64,000 nucleotides of DNA. Origin: Kosakonia sp. H02 (GTDB lineage Bacteria; Pseudomonadota; Gammaproteobacteria; Enterobacterales; Enterobacteriaceae). This document shows, piece by piece, positions 14,259-24,083 of this stretch; positions within the stretch are counted from its first letter, which is position 1, and each line of letters opens with the position of its first letter. A model generated the notes under the pieces. The model ran no database searches. It saw only the letters and a list, made by a program, of their open reading frames with translations, and was not told the origin of the DNA. Position numbers and translations under genes: made by a program. Where the stretch lies: the NCBI GenBank assembly GCA_030704225.1, contig CP131915.1, forward strand, positions 1,984,001 to 2,048,000, given 5' to 3'.

Positions 14259-17200
14259 CTAGCCCACAGCATATTTCCCGTCGAGTTTGCTGTACCCCAG
14301 GCCGTTTATTTTCTTCACTTTAATCTGCACCGGGATGCGCTCTTTCATCGCCTCAACATGGCTTATCACGCCGATGGTTTTGCCGGTGGCGTTCAGCGCA
14401 TCCAGCGCGTCGAGCGCGGTATCCAGCGTTTCACTGTCGAGGGTGCCGAAACCTTCATCCAGGAACAGCGAATCAATGCGGGTTTTATGGCTGACCAGAT
14501 CGGATAACGCCAGCGCCAGCGCGAGGCTCACCAGGAAGCTTTCCCCGCCGGAAAGGGTACGCGTATCGCGCACCGCGTCTGCCTGCCAGGTATCCACCAC
14601 TTCCAGCTCCAGCGCTTCACTCGCTTTGCGTTTCAGCAGATAACGCCCATGCAGGCGGGTAAGCTGGTTATTGGCCAGCCACACCAGGTTATCCAGCGTC
14701 AGCCCCTGGGCGAATTTACGGAATTTATCACCCTCTTTCGAGCCGATCAGCGAATTCAAGTGACCCCAGTCGTCGCAGCGCGTTGCGGCTTGCTCAATAT
14801 GCTGCAACAACGTTTGCTGGCGCTTGCGATTGTCTGCGTCCTGCTTCAGTTGCTGGCGCAATTCCCCCTGGCGGGTGGTGTTTTCACGCAGCTGGCGCGA
14901 CGCATTCTCCAGTGCCAGCCCGGCGCTTTCTGCGCTGGCATGGGCATCAAGATCGGCGGGCCGTTGCGCCTGATGCACGGCGACAACCTGTTCGGCGCTT
15001 ACCGCCAGCGCCTGTTTCTGCTGGCAATCGGCCTCCAGCTTCTGGCGTAACTGTTCAAGGCGCAGGCGCTCGCCATCGTCGAGCAGGGCGCTTAAAAATG
15101 CTTGCCGATCGTCAAACATGCTGGCGGCCAGCGCCTCGTTAAACTGCCGCTCCAGTGCGCGTTCGGTCTCTGTCTCCTGCGCCAGTTGCTGTTGCAGGGT
15201 TTGCCACTGGCTGCGCAAGGAGACGCACGTATCGTGCACGGTGCGCCAGCCCTCCAGCGCCACCTTTTGCCCGTCGGCGGGGGTATCGTCTTCAGGCAAG
15301 GTTTCAAGGATCGGCGTTAACAGCGCCATCCGCTCGTGCAGCGCGGTCAGTTGCTGTTGATGCTGCTGCCACTGCTCCGCTTCCTGCCCACGCGCCGCCA
15401 GCCACGCCTCTTCTTCACCTTCCGGCGGCAGCGTAAGATCCAGCGACCTTAGGGCAGTGACCAGGCTTTCGCGGCGGCGCTCTACGGCCTGTTGATACTG
15501 CTCGCTCTGTTGGCGTAGCTCATTGATTTGCTGCTGCAAGGTCTGGCGCTGGTTGAGCAGGTAAAGCTGATGCTCATAGGCATCCTGCGCGCTTTGCCAG
15601 CTAGTCAGGTCGCGATGTGGCTCCAGCGTCACGCCCAGCGCCGCGCAGGCTTTAGCCCACTCTTCCAGCCAGCTTTGTTCCTCTTGCTGCAAGTTTTTGG
15701 CTTCGCGCTCATCTTTTTCATAGCGCTCGGCGAGGCCTTTGAGCCGTTCGCCCAGTGCAACCCCGTCTTCTTTCATCTGGCGGACTTCAATGTCCAGCAC
15801 GTTAAAACGTGTCTGATTGATTCCCGGTTCGATAGCCTGATAGTGCGCGACCGCCGGATGTTCCGTTGCGCCGCACAGCGGGCAGGGGTGGCCCGGTTGC
15901 AGCCGCGCGCGCTCGCTTTCCAGATCTTTAATGCGGCTCTCCAGCTCGCAGATGGTGCGCACGTCGCTCAGTAACTGATTCTTTTCTTTATATTGCTCGC
16001 GCTTACGTGCCAGCTCGGCGTTGAGCTTTTCCTGCTCTGCTTTCAGATCCAGCAGGCTTTGTTGGCGCAGGCTTAATTGTTTGTGCAGCGGTGCGTAGCG
16101 GGCGTGCAGGGCGGTCAACTGCTGGCGCAGGGGGCGGTTTTGCGCGCACAGCGCCATTGCGGCGGCGGTCTCCTCAATGCCCATTTCCAGCGTCGATTCC
16201 GGCAGCGTACGCAGCCGGTCATTGTGGCTCTGCACGCGTTGCTGCAAGCCTTGCCACTGCTTTTTCTCTTCTGCTAATTGAGTGAACAGCACCCGCCAGC
16301 CGGTAAGTTCGCTCTGCCAGCGGGCAAAACGTTCATGTTCGGTTATCCAGCTCTCCAGCGTTTTGCGCGAGGCCAACAGTTCGGCATGTTGCTGCACGGC
16401 GCTAAACCGCATGCGCGCGCGTTGTACCAGGCTGGCATGTAAGCGAGTGTTCACTTCCTCATTCTGCTTGCGGGTTCGGGCCAGTACGTTGTGTTGCTCT
16501 TCAAGCCGCTGCCAGAGCGGGCGAAGCAGTTGCGCCGGTTGCGCCCGCTCCAGCGTGGCCAGCTGTGGCTGCGCCTGTTTCTGCTCCTGCTGCGCCAGTG
16601 TCAGCGCCGCCTGCGCACGGCCAAGGGCGGCGCGTAATTCCGTGTCGCGATTGAGCCATTGCGCCTGGGTCTGCACCGCGCGCTGCCCGGCCAGCAGCGC
16701 GTGTTCCTCCGAAGTGAGCGCCTGCAAACGTTGTTCAAGCTGTTCGCGCTGCTCCTCGTTTAGCAACGCCACGCCTTCGGCCTGGGTGCGCAAACTTTCC
16801 AGTTGGCTTTTCTCGGTTTTATGCTTTTCAAACACCATCGCCGAGATCTGCCCATAAATTTCAGTCCCGGTGAGTTCTTCCAGCAACTCGGCGCGCTCGC
16901 GGGGTTTTGCATTAAGAAAGGCAGCAAACTGGCCCTGCGACAGCAGCATCGAACGGGTAAAGCGCCCGTAATCCAGCCCGGTAAGTGAAGCGGTGAGATC
17001 GAGCTTATCTTTCACTTTATCGGCGAGGATCTTGCCGGATTCGCACAGCGCAAGCTCGACGCGCGGAGCCTGTAAGTTGCCGTCCACCAGCCCGCGAGCG
17101 CGGGTCTGGCTCCAGAACGCCCGGTAAGCGACGCCTTTAACTTCAAATTCCACCTCCGCCAGGCACTCGGCAGTGTCGCGGGTCATTAAATCGTTTTGCG

Positions 17201-17399
17201 ATTGCGATAGCGTGCTCAGGCGCGGCGTTTCGTGGTACAGCGCCAGACAAATGGCGTCCAGCAGCGTCGTTTTCCCGGCGCCGGTCGCGCCGGTAATAGC
17301 AAATAAGCCATTGCTGGCAAACGGTTCGTCGGTAAAGTCGATTTTCCACTCGCCCTTCAGCGAGTTGAGGTTTTTCAGCCGTAAACTGAGGATCTTCAT
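14259..17399 (-). CDS. sbcC: DNA double-strand exonuclease subunit SbcC
   Basis: 1046 residues (E. coli 1048). ATPase and long coiled-coil subunit of the SbcCD (Rad50-Mre11 type) nuclease, which cuts hairpins and protein-blocked DNA ends. Walker A GATGAGKTTLLDAI near residue 36, two long heptad-rich arms rich in Gln/Glu/Leu, a central zinc hook CPLCGATEHP near residue 500, and the C-terminal ABC signature LSGGESFLVSLALALALSDL with Walker B (IDSLFLDEGFGTLD). Its ATG overlaps the sbcD stop by 4 bases, so the two are translationally coupled. Confidence 0.96.
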   Translation of the reverse strand: MKILSLRLKNLNSLKGEWKIDFTDEPFASNGLFAITGATGAGKTTLLDAICLALYHETPRLSTLSQSQNDLMTRDTAECLAEVEFEVKGVAYRAFWSQTRARGLVDGNLQAPRVELALCESGKILADKVKDKLDLTASLTGLDYGRFTRSMLLSQGQFAAFLNAKPRERAELLEELTGTEIYGQISAMVFEKHKTEKSQLESLRTQAEGVALLNEEQREQLEQRLQALTSEEHALLAGQRAVQTQAQWLNRDTELRAALGRAQAALTLAQQEQKQAQPQLATLERAQPAQLLRPLWQRLEEQHNVLARTRKQNEEVNTRLHASLVQRARMRFSAVQQHAELLASRKTLESWITEHERFARWQSELTGWRVLFTQLAEEKKQWQGLQQRVQSHNDRLRTLPESTLEMGIEETAAAMALCAQNRPLRQQLTALHARYAPLHKQLSLRQQSLLDLKAEQEKLNAELARKREQYKEKNQLLSDVRTICELESRIKDLESERARLQPGHPCPLCGATEHPAVAHYQAIEPGINQTRFNVLDIEVRQMKEDGVALGERLKGLAERYEKDEREAKNLQQEEQSWLEEWAKACAALGVTLEPHRDLTSWQSAQDAYEHQLYLLNQRQTLQQQINELRQQSEQYQQAVERRRESLVTALRSLDLTLPPEGEEEAWLAARGQEAEQWQQHQQQLTALHERMALLTPILETLPEDDTPADGQKVALEGWRTVHDTCVSLRSQWQTLQQQLAQETETERALERQFNEALAASMFDDRQAFLSALLDDGERLRLEQLRQKLEADCQQKQALAVSAEQVVAVHQAQRPADLDAHASAESAGLALENASRQLRENTTRQGELRQQLKQDADNRKRQQTLLQHIEQAATRCDDWGHLNSLIGSKEGDKFRKFAQGLTLDNLVWLANNQLTRLHGRYLLKRKASEALELEVVDTWQADAVRDTRTLSGGESFLVSLALALALSDLVSHKTRIDSLFLDEGFGTLDSETLDTALDALDALNATGKTIGVISHVEAMKERIPVQIKVKKINGLGYSKLDGKYAVG

Positions 17400-18598
17400 G
17401 CCTCGTTCTCCTCATCCAGCGCCTGGCGGGTTTCACTAAATAGCGTGAGTAAACGCGCACTTTGCGTGTCGTCGAGCTCCTCCTGAGCCAGGCGGCGGGC
17501 AAAAACGTCTTCTACTTTTAATTCACTTAACGTTTCGCGCAGTTCACCAGCCAGCAGGCGTTCCCGTAACTCGCGGCTGCGGCGCACCAGCAGCACTTCG
17601 ACGGGTAAATCTTCCGTTACCTGCTGGATTTTGCGCTGCATATCCACCAGATAATCGCTGCTGATAATTTCGATATCGAGCCACACGGGTGTGTCAGTCG
17701 GCGCATCGCGCCACTGCTCAAGCTGGCGGCAAATCTCAGCAAAATCCCCTTTGACCACCGCCAACGGCTGGGTTGCAGGCACCTCAAGCGGCGTCACTTC
17801 CGCCAGCTTGCCGTCGGCGAAAGTCACCAGATTGATGCTCTTATTTTTGCCGGTCTCATCAAAACTCAGCGGGATGGGCGAACCGCAGTAGCGAATGTGC
17901 TCCTGGCCGCCGATTTTCTGCGCCCGGTGAATGTGCCCGAGCGCGATGTAATCTGCCGGCGGAAAATTTTGTGCAGGGAAAGCATCCAACGTGCCGATAT
18001 AAATATCACGTACCGCGTCACTTTTGCTGGCACCGACGGTCGTCAAATGGCCGCTGGCGATGATCGGCAGCGGTTTATCGCCGCGCAGGGTGCAGGCGGC
18101 GGTGAATTGCTGTTGATAATAATCGGTGATGGCTGCCAACAGGTGTTGCTGCTTCTGCTGCCCGGACATGCCCGCCTGGCTGACGGTGATATCGCGCGGG
18201 CGCAGAAACGGTACCGGGCAAAAGATGGCGCCCGGTTCGCCATCGCGGCGGTAAAGCAGGAACGGGTCAACGCCCGCGCTGGCGACCACCGTGGTTTTCA
18301 AATACGCGAGGATTTCTTTGGATTCATTCAGCGTGGCGACGGAATCATGGTTGCCTGCCAGCACGATCAGTTGGCAGCCGGTGCGCTGCAAGTTGACCAC
18401 AAAGCGGTTATATAATTCGCGTGCATAACTGGGCGGCGAACCGGTATCGAAAATGTCCCCGGCAACGATGATGGCATCCACTCGGTGGCTTTCCGCCGTG
18501 ATCAGCAGCCAGTCGAGAAACGCGTTATGTTCGGCGGCCCGGCTTTTGCTGTAAAAATTTTGGCCCAGATGCCAGTCTGATGTGTGAATAATGCGCAT
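17396..18598 (-). CDS. sbcD: DNA double-strand exonuclease subunit SbcD
   Basis: 400 residues from the ATG at 18598 (MRIIHTSDWHLGQNFYSKSR), the E. coli length; an upstream open stretch to 18658 is not conserved. It is the Mre11-type metallophosphoesterase partner of SbcC. The metal-binding motifs HTSDWHLG, VAGDIFDTG, LAGNHDS, SGHLT and LGHIHR are in order. First gene of the sbcDC operon, divergent from phoB. Confidence 0.96.
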   Translation of the reverse strand: MRIIHTSDWHLGQNFYSKSRAAEHNAFLDWLLITAESHRVDAIIVAGDIFDTGSPPSYARELYNRFVVNLQRTGCQLIVLAGNHDSVATLNESKEILAYLKTTVVASAGVDPFLLYRRDGEPGAIFCPVPFLRPRDITVSQAGMSGQQKQQHLLAAITDYYQQQFTAACTLRGDKPLPIIASGHLTTVGASKSDAVRDIYIGTLDAFPAQNFPPADYIALGHIHRAQKIGGQEHIRYCGSPIPLSFDETGKNKSINLVTFADGKLAEVTPLEVPATQPLAVVKGDFAEICRQLEQWRDAPTDTPVWLDIEIISSDYLVDMQRKIQQVTEDLPVEVLLVRRSRELRERLLAGELRETLSELKVEDVFARRLAQEELDDTQSARLLTLFSETRQALDEENEA

Positions 18599-18698
18599 AG
18601 TGATCCCGTGGCAATAAAGCATAACGGCGATTATAAACATTAAGCAGATGAGGGACATATCCAGGTGGAAATTTGCGTTGTCATACTCAGGACGTGAG

Positions 18699-18746
18699 GG
18701 TCATCTTACGGTCATCTTATTCATAAATCTGTCATAAAACTGACGC
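18699..18746 (+). promoter_or_regulatory. Two Pho boxes in front of phoB
   Basis: The promoter-proximal box CTGTCATAAAACTGACGC (18729-18746) fits the PhoB consensus in the same place as in E. coli. A second pair of half-sites, GGTCATC-TTAC-GGTCATC (18699-18716), lies 12 bases upstream with the same 11-base repeat. A -10 is probably within TATATA near 18760. Autoregulation by PhoB is expected. Confidence 0.8.
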
Positions 18747-18796
18747 ATACTAACGCCGCTATATATACTGATGACTTAATTAAAACAGGGCAAATC

Positions 18797-19486
18797 ATGG
18801 CGAGAAGAATTCTGGTCGTAGAAGATGAAGCACCGATCCGTGAAATGGTGTGCTTCGTGCTCGAACAAAATGGTTTTCAGCCGGTAGAAGCTGAAGATTA
18901 TGACAGCGCGGTGAACCAGCTTAACGAACCCTGGCCGGACCTGGTTTTGCTGGACTGGATGTTGCCCGGCGGCTCAGGTATTCAGTTTATTAAACATTTG
19001 AAGCGCGAAGCGATGACCCGCGATATTCCGGTGATGATGCTGACGGCGCGTGGGGAAGAAGAGGATCGCGTGCGCGGTCTGGAAACCGGTGCGGATGATT
19101 ACATCACCAAGCCTTTTTCACCGAAAGAGTTAGTGGCGCGCATTAAAGCCGTGATGCGCCGCATTTCACCGATGGCGGTGGAAGAGGTCATTGAAATGCA
19201 GGGGCTAAGCCTCGATCCCTCGTCACACCGCGTGATGACCGGCGAAAACCCGCTGGATATGGGGCCGACGGAATTTAAACTCTTACACTTCTTTATGACC
19301 CACCCGGAGCGGGTTTACAGCCGTGAACAACTGCTGAACCACGTCTGGGGAACCAATGTTTATGTTGAAGACAGAACCGTGGATGTGCATATTCGCCGTC
19401 TGCGTAAAGCGCTCGAACACAGCGGGCACGACCGGATGGTGCAAACAGTGCGTGGCACGGGATATCGTTTTTCGACCCGTTTCTAA
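18797..19486 (+). CDS. phoB: Phosphate regulon response regulator PhoB
   Basis: 229 residues. OmpR-family regulator: receiver domain (acidic pocket EDE at 9-11, phosphoacceptor Asp in VLLDWMLPG, Thr in MLTARG, Lys in ITKPFSPKELVARIKA) and a C-terminal winged helix (about 130-227, ending VRGTGYRFS). Phosphorylated by PhoR under phosphate limitation, it binds Pho boxes such as those before phoA and phoB here. Followed by phoR after 21 bases. Confidence 0.97.
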   Translation: MARRILVVEDEAPIREMVCFVLEQNGFQPVEAEDYDSAVNQLNEPWPDLVLLDWMLPGGSGIQFIKHLKREAMTRDIPVMMLTARGEEEDRVRGLETGADDYITKPFSPKELVARIKAVMRRISPMAVEEVIEMQGLSLDPSSHRVMTGENPLDMGPTEFKLLHFFMTHPERVYSREQLLNHVWGTNVYVEDRTVDVHIRRLRKALEHSGHDRMVQTVRGTGYRFSTRF

Positions 19487-19507
19487 AATTTGACAGGAGT
19501 GTGACGC

Positions 19508-20806
19508 GTGCTGGAACGGCTGTCATGGAAAAGGCTGGTGCTGGAGCTCCTCCTTTGTTGTATCCCCGCCTTTATACTCGGCGCGATTTTCGGTCATCTG
19601 CCCTGGTTTTTACTGGCGGCGGTGACTGGCCTGCTGATTTGGCATTTCTGGAATCTGTTGCGTCTTTCCTGGTGGTTATGGGTCGATAAAAGTATGACTC
19701 CGCCGCCCGGCACGGGAAGCTGGGAGCCGTTGTTATATGGCCTGCACCAAATGCAGATGCGTAACAAAAAACGCCGTCGCGAACTGGGCAGCTTAATCAA
19801 ACGCTTTCGCAGCGGTGCTGAATCCCTGCCGGATGCGGTGGTGCTTACTACCGAAGAGGGGATGATCTTCTGGTGTAACGGCCTTGCGCAACAACTGCTG
19901 GGGCTGCGTTGGCCGGACGATAATGGCCAGAACATCCTTAACCTGCTGCGTTATCCCGAATTCACCCAATACCTGAAAACCCAGGCGTTCGGCAAACCGC
20001 TCAATTTGGTGCTCAATACCGGGCGTCATCTGGAGATCCGCGTGATGCCCTACAGCGAGCAGCAACTGCTGATGGTGGCGCGCGATGTCACGCAAATGCA
20101 CCAGCTTGAAGGCGCGCGGCGCAACTTTTTCGCCAACGTCAGCCACGAGTTGCGCACACCGCTCACCGTGCTGCAAGGCTACCTGGAGATGATGCAGGAG
20201 CAAAGTCTGGAAGGCGCGCCGCGCGAAAAAGCGTTGCACACCATGCGGGAGCAAACGTCGCGCATGGAAGGGCTGGTGCGCCAGCTTTTAACGCTGTCGA
20301 AAATTGAAGCCGCGCCAACGTTACCGCCCAACGAGATTATCGATGTCCCGATGATGCTGCGGGTGGTCGAGCGGGAAGCGCAAACCCTGAGCCAGCAAAA
20401 GCAGACGTTCACTTTTGAGGTCGACAGTGACTTAAAAGTGCTGGGTAATGATGAACAACTGCGCAGTGCCATCTCTAATCTGGTCTATAACGCGGTGAAT
20501 CACACGCCTGCCGGTACGCACATTATTGTGCGCTGGCAGCGGGCGCCGCACGGCGCGGAGTTCAGCGTGGAAGATAACGGGCCGGGGATTGCCGCCGAAC
20601 ATATTCCGCGTCTGACCGAGCGTTTCTACCGGGTTGATAAGGCCCGTTCCCGGCAAACTGGCGGCAGTGGCCTGGGGCTGGCGATTGTCAAACATGCCGT
20701 GAATCATCACGACAGCCGCCTCGATATCGTCAGTCAACCGGGCAAGGGGACGCGCTTTAGCTTTGTCCTGCCGGAACGTCTGGTTGCCAAAGTCCCCGTT
20801 AGCTGA
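19508..20806 (+). CDS. phoR: Phosphate regulon sensor kinase PhoR
   Basis: 432 residues from a GTG start with a CAGGAG site, as in E. coli. Inner-membrane histidine kinase/phosphatase that senses phosphate through PstSCAB-PhoU. Two N-terminal spans (about 10-28 and 33-52), a PAS domain (about 95-190), HisKA with NVSHELRTPLTVLQGYLE, and HATPase_c with N box (LVYNAVNHT), DNGPGIA and GGSGLGLAIVKH. A hairpin AGCGGCC/GGCCGCT (20830-20853) after the gene, with only a short T-run, may end the phoBR transcript. Confidence 0.96.
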   Translation: MLERLSWKRLVLELLLCCIPAFILGAIFGHLPWFLLAAVTGLLIWHFWNLLRLSWWLWVDKSMTPPPGTGSWEPLLYGLHQMQMRNKKRRRELGSLIKRFRSGAESLPDAVVLTTEEGMIFWCNGLAQQLLGLRWPDDNGQNILNLLRYPEFTQYLKTQAFGKPLNLVLNTGRHLEIRVMPYSEQQLLMVARDVTQMHQLEGARRNFFANVSHELRTPLTVLQGYLEMMQEQSLEGAPREKALHTMREQTSRMEGLVRQLLTLSKIEAAPTLPPNEIIDVPMMLRVVEREAQTLSQQKQTFTFEVDSDLKVLGNDEQLRSAISNLVYNAVNHTPAGTHIIVRWQRAPHGAEFSVEDNGPGIAAEHIPRLTERFYRVDKARSRQTGGSGLGLAIVKHAVNHHDSRLDIVSQPGKGTRFSFVLPERLVAKVPVS

Positions 20807-21213
20807 CAACGCTGTCAGTTTATCTTTCCAGCGGCCTACCTCAGCGGGCCGCTATTTCACACTCTGAACTTCACCTGAAACGTATTTTGTACGCTTGCTG
20901 CTTTTTTGTTCGCATGATCAGCCATGTGTTTTTCTTATAAATGGAGTATTTAACTGGTTGTTGTTTTCTGCTTAGTATAAATATCTGGTTTTGCGATCCC
21001 GACTTGCCTTTAAACGTTATAAGCGTTTAAATTGCGCCCCTGAATTGTCAGACCAACTGCATTTGTGTGGTAAACCGAAAAACTATTCTTCGCCACGCTG
21101 TGTATTAAGCATTTCCCGCTGATTTAACGCCAAACTGGTGCGTTATTGTCCGCCTGGAAACGCCGAAAAAATCATCATTTTTACGACACCACATCCACAG
21201 GCAGTAAGAACTT
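20807..21213. other. phoR-brnQ intergenic region
   Basis: 407 bases without a supported gene. Contents seen: a probable phoBR terminator hairpin (20830-20853) and a perfect inverted repeat TTTAAACG (21009-21016) / CGTTTAAA (21024-21031) with a 7-base spacer about 180 bases before brnQ, which looks like a dimeric-regulator site. The brnQ promoter must lie here; no -35/-10 pair was convincing. Confidence 0.5.
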
Positions 21214-22533
21214 ATGACCCATCACTTAAAACCGCGTGACATCGTTGCTCTGGGCTTTATGACCTTCGCCCTGTTCGTTGGCGCAGGTAACATTATTTTT
21301 CCTCCTATGGTCGGCTTGCAGGCGGGTGAACACGTCTGGACAGCGGCGTTTGGCTTTCTGATTACGGCGGTGGGCCTGCCGGTGCTGACCGTGGTCGCGC
21401 TGGCGAAAGTGGGTGGCGGCGTCGATAGCCTCAGTACGCCGATTGGTAAAGTCGCGGGTGTCCTGCTGGCAACGGTTTGCTACCTGGCCGTCGGGCCGTT
21501 GTTCGCCACGCCGCGTACCGCAACCGTTTCTTTTGAAGTGGGAATTGCGCCGCTGACTGGCGATGGCGCAATGCCGCTTTTGATTTACAGCATCGTCTAT
21601 TTTGCGCTGGTGATTCTGGTGTCGCTCTATCCGGGCAAACTGCTGGATACCGTCGGCAACTTCCTCGCGCCGCTGAAAATCATTGCCCTGACCATTCTTT
21701 CTGTCGCCGCGATTATCTGGCCTGCTGGCCCGATCAGCCACGCGCTGGAAGCTTACCAGACCGCGCCGTTCTCTAACGGTTTCGTCAATGGCTACCTGAC
21801 GATGGATACGCTGGGCGCAATGGTCTTCGGTATTGTGATTGTTAACGCGGCGCGTTCGCGCGGTGTTACCGAAGCGCGTCTGCTGACCCGTTACACCGTC
21901 TGGGCTGGTCTGATGGCCGGTGTCGGCCTGACGCTGCTGTATCTGGCGCTGTTCCGTCTGGGTTCCGACAGCTCTTCGCTTGTCGATCAATCCGCGAACG
22001 GCGCGGCGATCCTGCATTCTTACGTGCAGCACACCTTCGGTGGTGCGGGCAGCTTCCTGCTGGCGGCGCTGATTTTCATCGCCTGCCTGGTCACCGCCGT
22101 TGGCCTGACCTGCGCCTGTGCTGAGTTTTTCGCGCAGTATCTGCCGCTCTCTTACCGCACGCTGGTCTTTATTCTGGGCATCTTCTCGATGGCGGTCTCC
22201 AATCTGGGTCTGAGCCACTTGATCCAGATTTCGATTCCGGTGCTGACCATGATCTACCCGCCGTGCATTGTGCTGGTGGTGTTGAGCTTTAGCCGCTCTT
22301 TCTGGCACAGTTCTACCCGCGTTATCGCACCGGCCATGTTTATCAGCTTTCTTTTTGGTATCCTTGACGGCGTGAAAGCGTCCGCGTTTGCTGAACACCT
22401 TCCGGCCTGGACACAGCGTTTACCGCTGGCAGAGCAGGGCCTGGCCTGGCTGATGCCGAGCCTGGTGATGGTGGTTCTGGCGGCAATCTGGGATCGCGCA
22501 GCAGGACGTCAGGTCACTTCCAGCGCGCATTAA
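21214..22533 (+). CDS. brnQ: Branched-chain amino acid:cation symporter BrnQ
   Basis: 439 residues with about 12 membrane spans; starts MTHHLKPRDIVALGFMTFAL and carries GAGNIIFPPMVG, the LIVCS-family signature. Imports leucine, isoleucine and valine with sodium or protons across the inner membrane. Length and sequence match E. coli BrnQ throughout. Followed by a strong terminator. Confidence 0.96.
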   Translation: MTHHLKPRDIVALGFMTFALFVGAGNIIFPPMVGLQAGEHVWTAAFGFLITAVGLPVLTVVALAKVGGGVDSLSTPIGKVAGVLLATVCYLAVGPLFATPRTATVSFEVGIAPLTGDGAMPLLIYSIVYFALVILVSLYPGKLLDTVGNFLAPLKIIALTILSVAAIIWPAGPISHALEAYQTAPFSNGFVNGYLTMDTLGAMVFGIVIVNAARSRGVTEARLLTRYTVWAGLMAGVGLTLLYLALFRLGSDSSSLVDQSANGAAILHSYVQHTFGGAGSFLLAALIFIACLVTAVGLTCACAEFFAQYLPLSYRTLVFILGIFSMAVSNLGLSHLIQISIPVLTMIYPPCIVLVVLSFSRSFWHSSTRVIAPAMFISFLFGILDGVKASAFAEHLPAWTQRLPLAEQGLAWLMPSLVMVVLAAIWDRAAGRQVTSSAH

Positions 22534-22555
22534 CAGCAGCAAACACGGTTTGTTC

Positions 22556-22592
22556 AACCACGGGGTAGCGCACTCCGTGGTTTTTTATTTTT
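22556..22592 (+). terminator. Terminator after brnQ
   Basis: 8-bp stem AACCACGG (22556-22563) / CCGTGGTT (22575-22582) with 11-base loop, running into TTTTTTATTTTT. Confidence 0.85.
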
Positions 22593-22617
22593 GTGATGAA
22601 TAACGGCAGTGGAAACG

Positions 22618-23967
22618 ATGGAAAGTACTAATAAGCTGAAGCGTGGGCTAAGCACCCGCCATATTCGCTTTATGGCGCTGGGTTCAGCGATCGGCACCGG
22701 GCTGTTTTACGGCTCCGCAGATGCCATCAAAATGGCCGGGCCAAGCGTGTTGCTGGCCTACATTATCGGTGGGGTTGCGGCGTACATCATTATGCGGGCG
22801 CTGGGCGAAATGTCCGTGCATAACCCCTCCGCCAGCTCCTTCTCACGCTACGCGCAGGAAAACCTCGGCCCGCTGGCAGGCTATATCACCGGCTGGACTT
22901 ACTGTTTTGAAATTCTGATTGTCGCTATTGCCGATGTCACCGCCTTCGGCATCTATATGGGTGTCTGGTTCCCGACGGTGCCGCACTGGATTTGGGTGCT
23001 GAGCGTGGTGCTGCTGATTTGCGCCATTAACCTGATGAGCGTGAAGGTGTTCGGCGAACTGGAGTTCTGGTTCTCTTTCTTTAAAGTCGCCACCATTATC
23101 ATCATGATTGTTGCCGGTTTCGGCATCATCATCTGGGGCATTGGCAACGGCGGCCAACCGACCGGGATCAGCAATTTGTGGAGCCACGGCGGCTTCTTCA
23201 GCAACGGCTGGCTCGGCACGGTGATGGCCCTGCAAATGGTAATGTTCGCCTACGGCGGCATCGAAATTATCGGTATCACCGCCGGTGAAGCCGAAGATCC
23301 GGAGAAATCGATTCCCCGCGCCATCAACTCCGTGCCGCTGCGTATTCTGGTGTTTTACGTCGGGACGCTGTTCGTGATTATGTCCATCTATCCGTGGAAC
23401 CAGGTGGGAACCGACGGTAGCCCGTTCGTGCTGACCTTCCAGCATATGGGCATTACCTTTGCCGCCAGCATTCTTAACTTTGTGGTGCTTACCGCGTCGC
23501 TTTCAGCGATCAACAGTGATGTGTTCGGCGTCGGTCGTATGCTGCACGGCATGGCCGAGCAGGGCAGCGCCCCGAAGATGTTCGCCAAAACTTCACGGCG
23601 CGGTATTCCGTGGGTCACCGTGCTGGTAATGACCCTCGCGCTGCTGATGGCGGTTTACCTCAACTACATCATGCCGGAAAACGTCTTTCTGGTAATTGCC
23701 TCGCTGGCGACCTTTGCCACCGTGTGGGTGTGGATCATGATCCTGCTGTCGCAAATTGGTTTCCGCCGCCGTCTCTCTGTTGATGATGTGAAAGCGCTGA
23801 AGTTTAAAGTGCCGGGCGGCGTGGCGACGACCATCGCCGGGCTGATTTTCCTGGTGTTTATTATCGCGCTGATTGGCTGGCACCCGGAAACCCGCATCTC
23901 CCTGTATGTGGGCTTCGCGTGGATCGTACTGCTGCTGATTGGCTGGCAGTTTAAACGCCGCAAATAA
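22618..23967 (+). CDS. proY: Proline-specific permease ProY
   Basis: 449 residues from the ATG at 22618 (MESTNKLKRGLSTRHIRFMA); a GTG three codons upstream is an alternative. APC-family amino-acid permease with 12 spans and the family opening GSAIGTGLFYGSADAIKMAGP. Very close to E. coli ProY, which has about eight more residues at its C-terminus. It imports proline; in E. coli it is poorly expressed. Confidence 0.94.
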   Translation: MESTNKLKRGLSTRHIRFMALGSAIGTGLFYGSADAIKMAGPSVLLAYIIGGVAAYIIMRALGEMSVHNPSASSFSRYAQENLGPLAGYITGWTYCFEILIVAIADVTAFGIYMGVWFPTVPHWIWVLSVVLLICAINLMSVKVFGELEFWFSFFKVATIIIMIVAGFGIIIWGIGNGGQPTGISNLWSHGGFFSNGWLGTVMALQMVMFAYGGIEIIGITAGEAEDPEKSIPRAINSVPLRILVFYVGTLFVIMSIYPWNQVGTDGSPFVLTFQHMGITFAASILNFVVLTASLSAINSDVFGVGRMLHGMAEQGSAPKMFAKTSRRGIPWVTVLVMTLALLMAVYLNYIMPENVFLVIASLATFATVWVWIMILLSQIGFRRRLSVDDVKALKFKVPGGVATTIAGLIFLVFIIALIGWHPETRISLYVGFAWIVLLLIGWQFKRRK

Positions 23968-24083
23968 ATCCCCCGCTCATCTCTGCGCCCCGCTTCTCAC
24001 CCCCGTAAAAAGGTGGAAAGAAGGAGGCGCAAAACGGCATGCTGTGGCTACAGTGGTGTCATTTTGAGCAAAGGGGATTTTTG

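Noticed and set aside
21226..22398. 390-codon open frame antisense to brnQ
   Set aside because: It is the mirror of the conserved brnQ coding sequence, is very rich in Arg/Gln/Asp, and has no start signal or known homologue; a shadow frame.
23968..24083. MalT box upstream of malZ
   Set aside because: Some GGAGG-like hexamers are present, but no pair fits the MalT consensus well enough to list.
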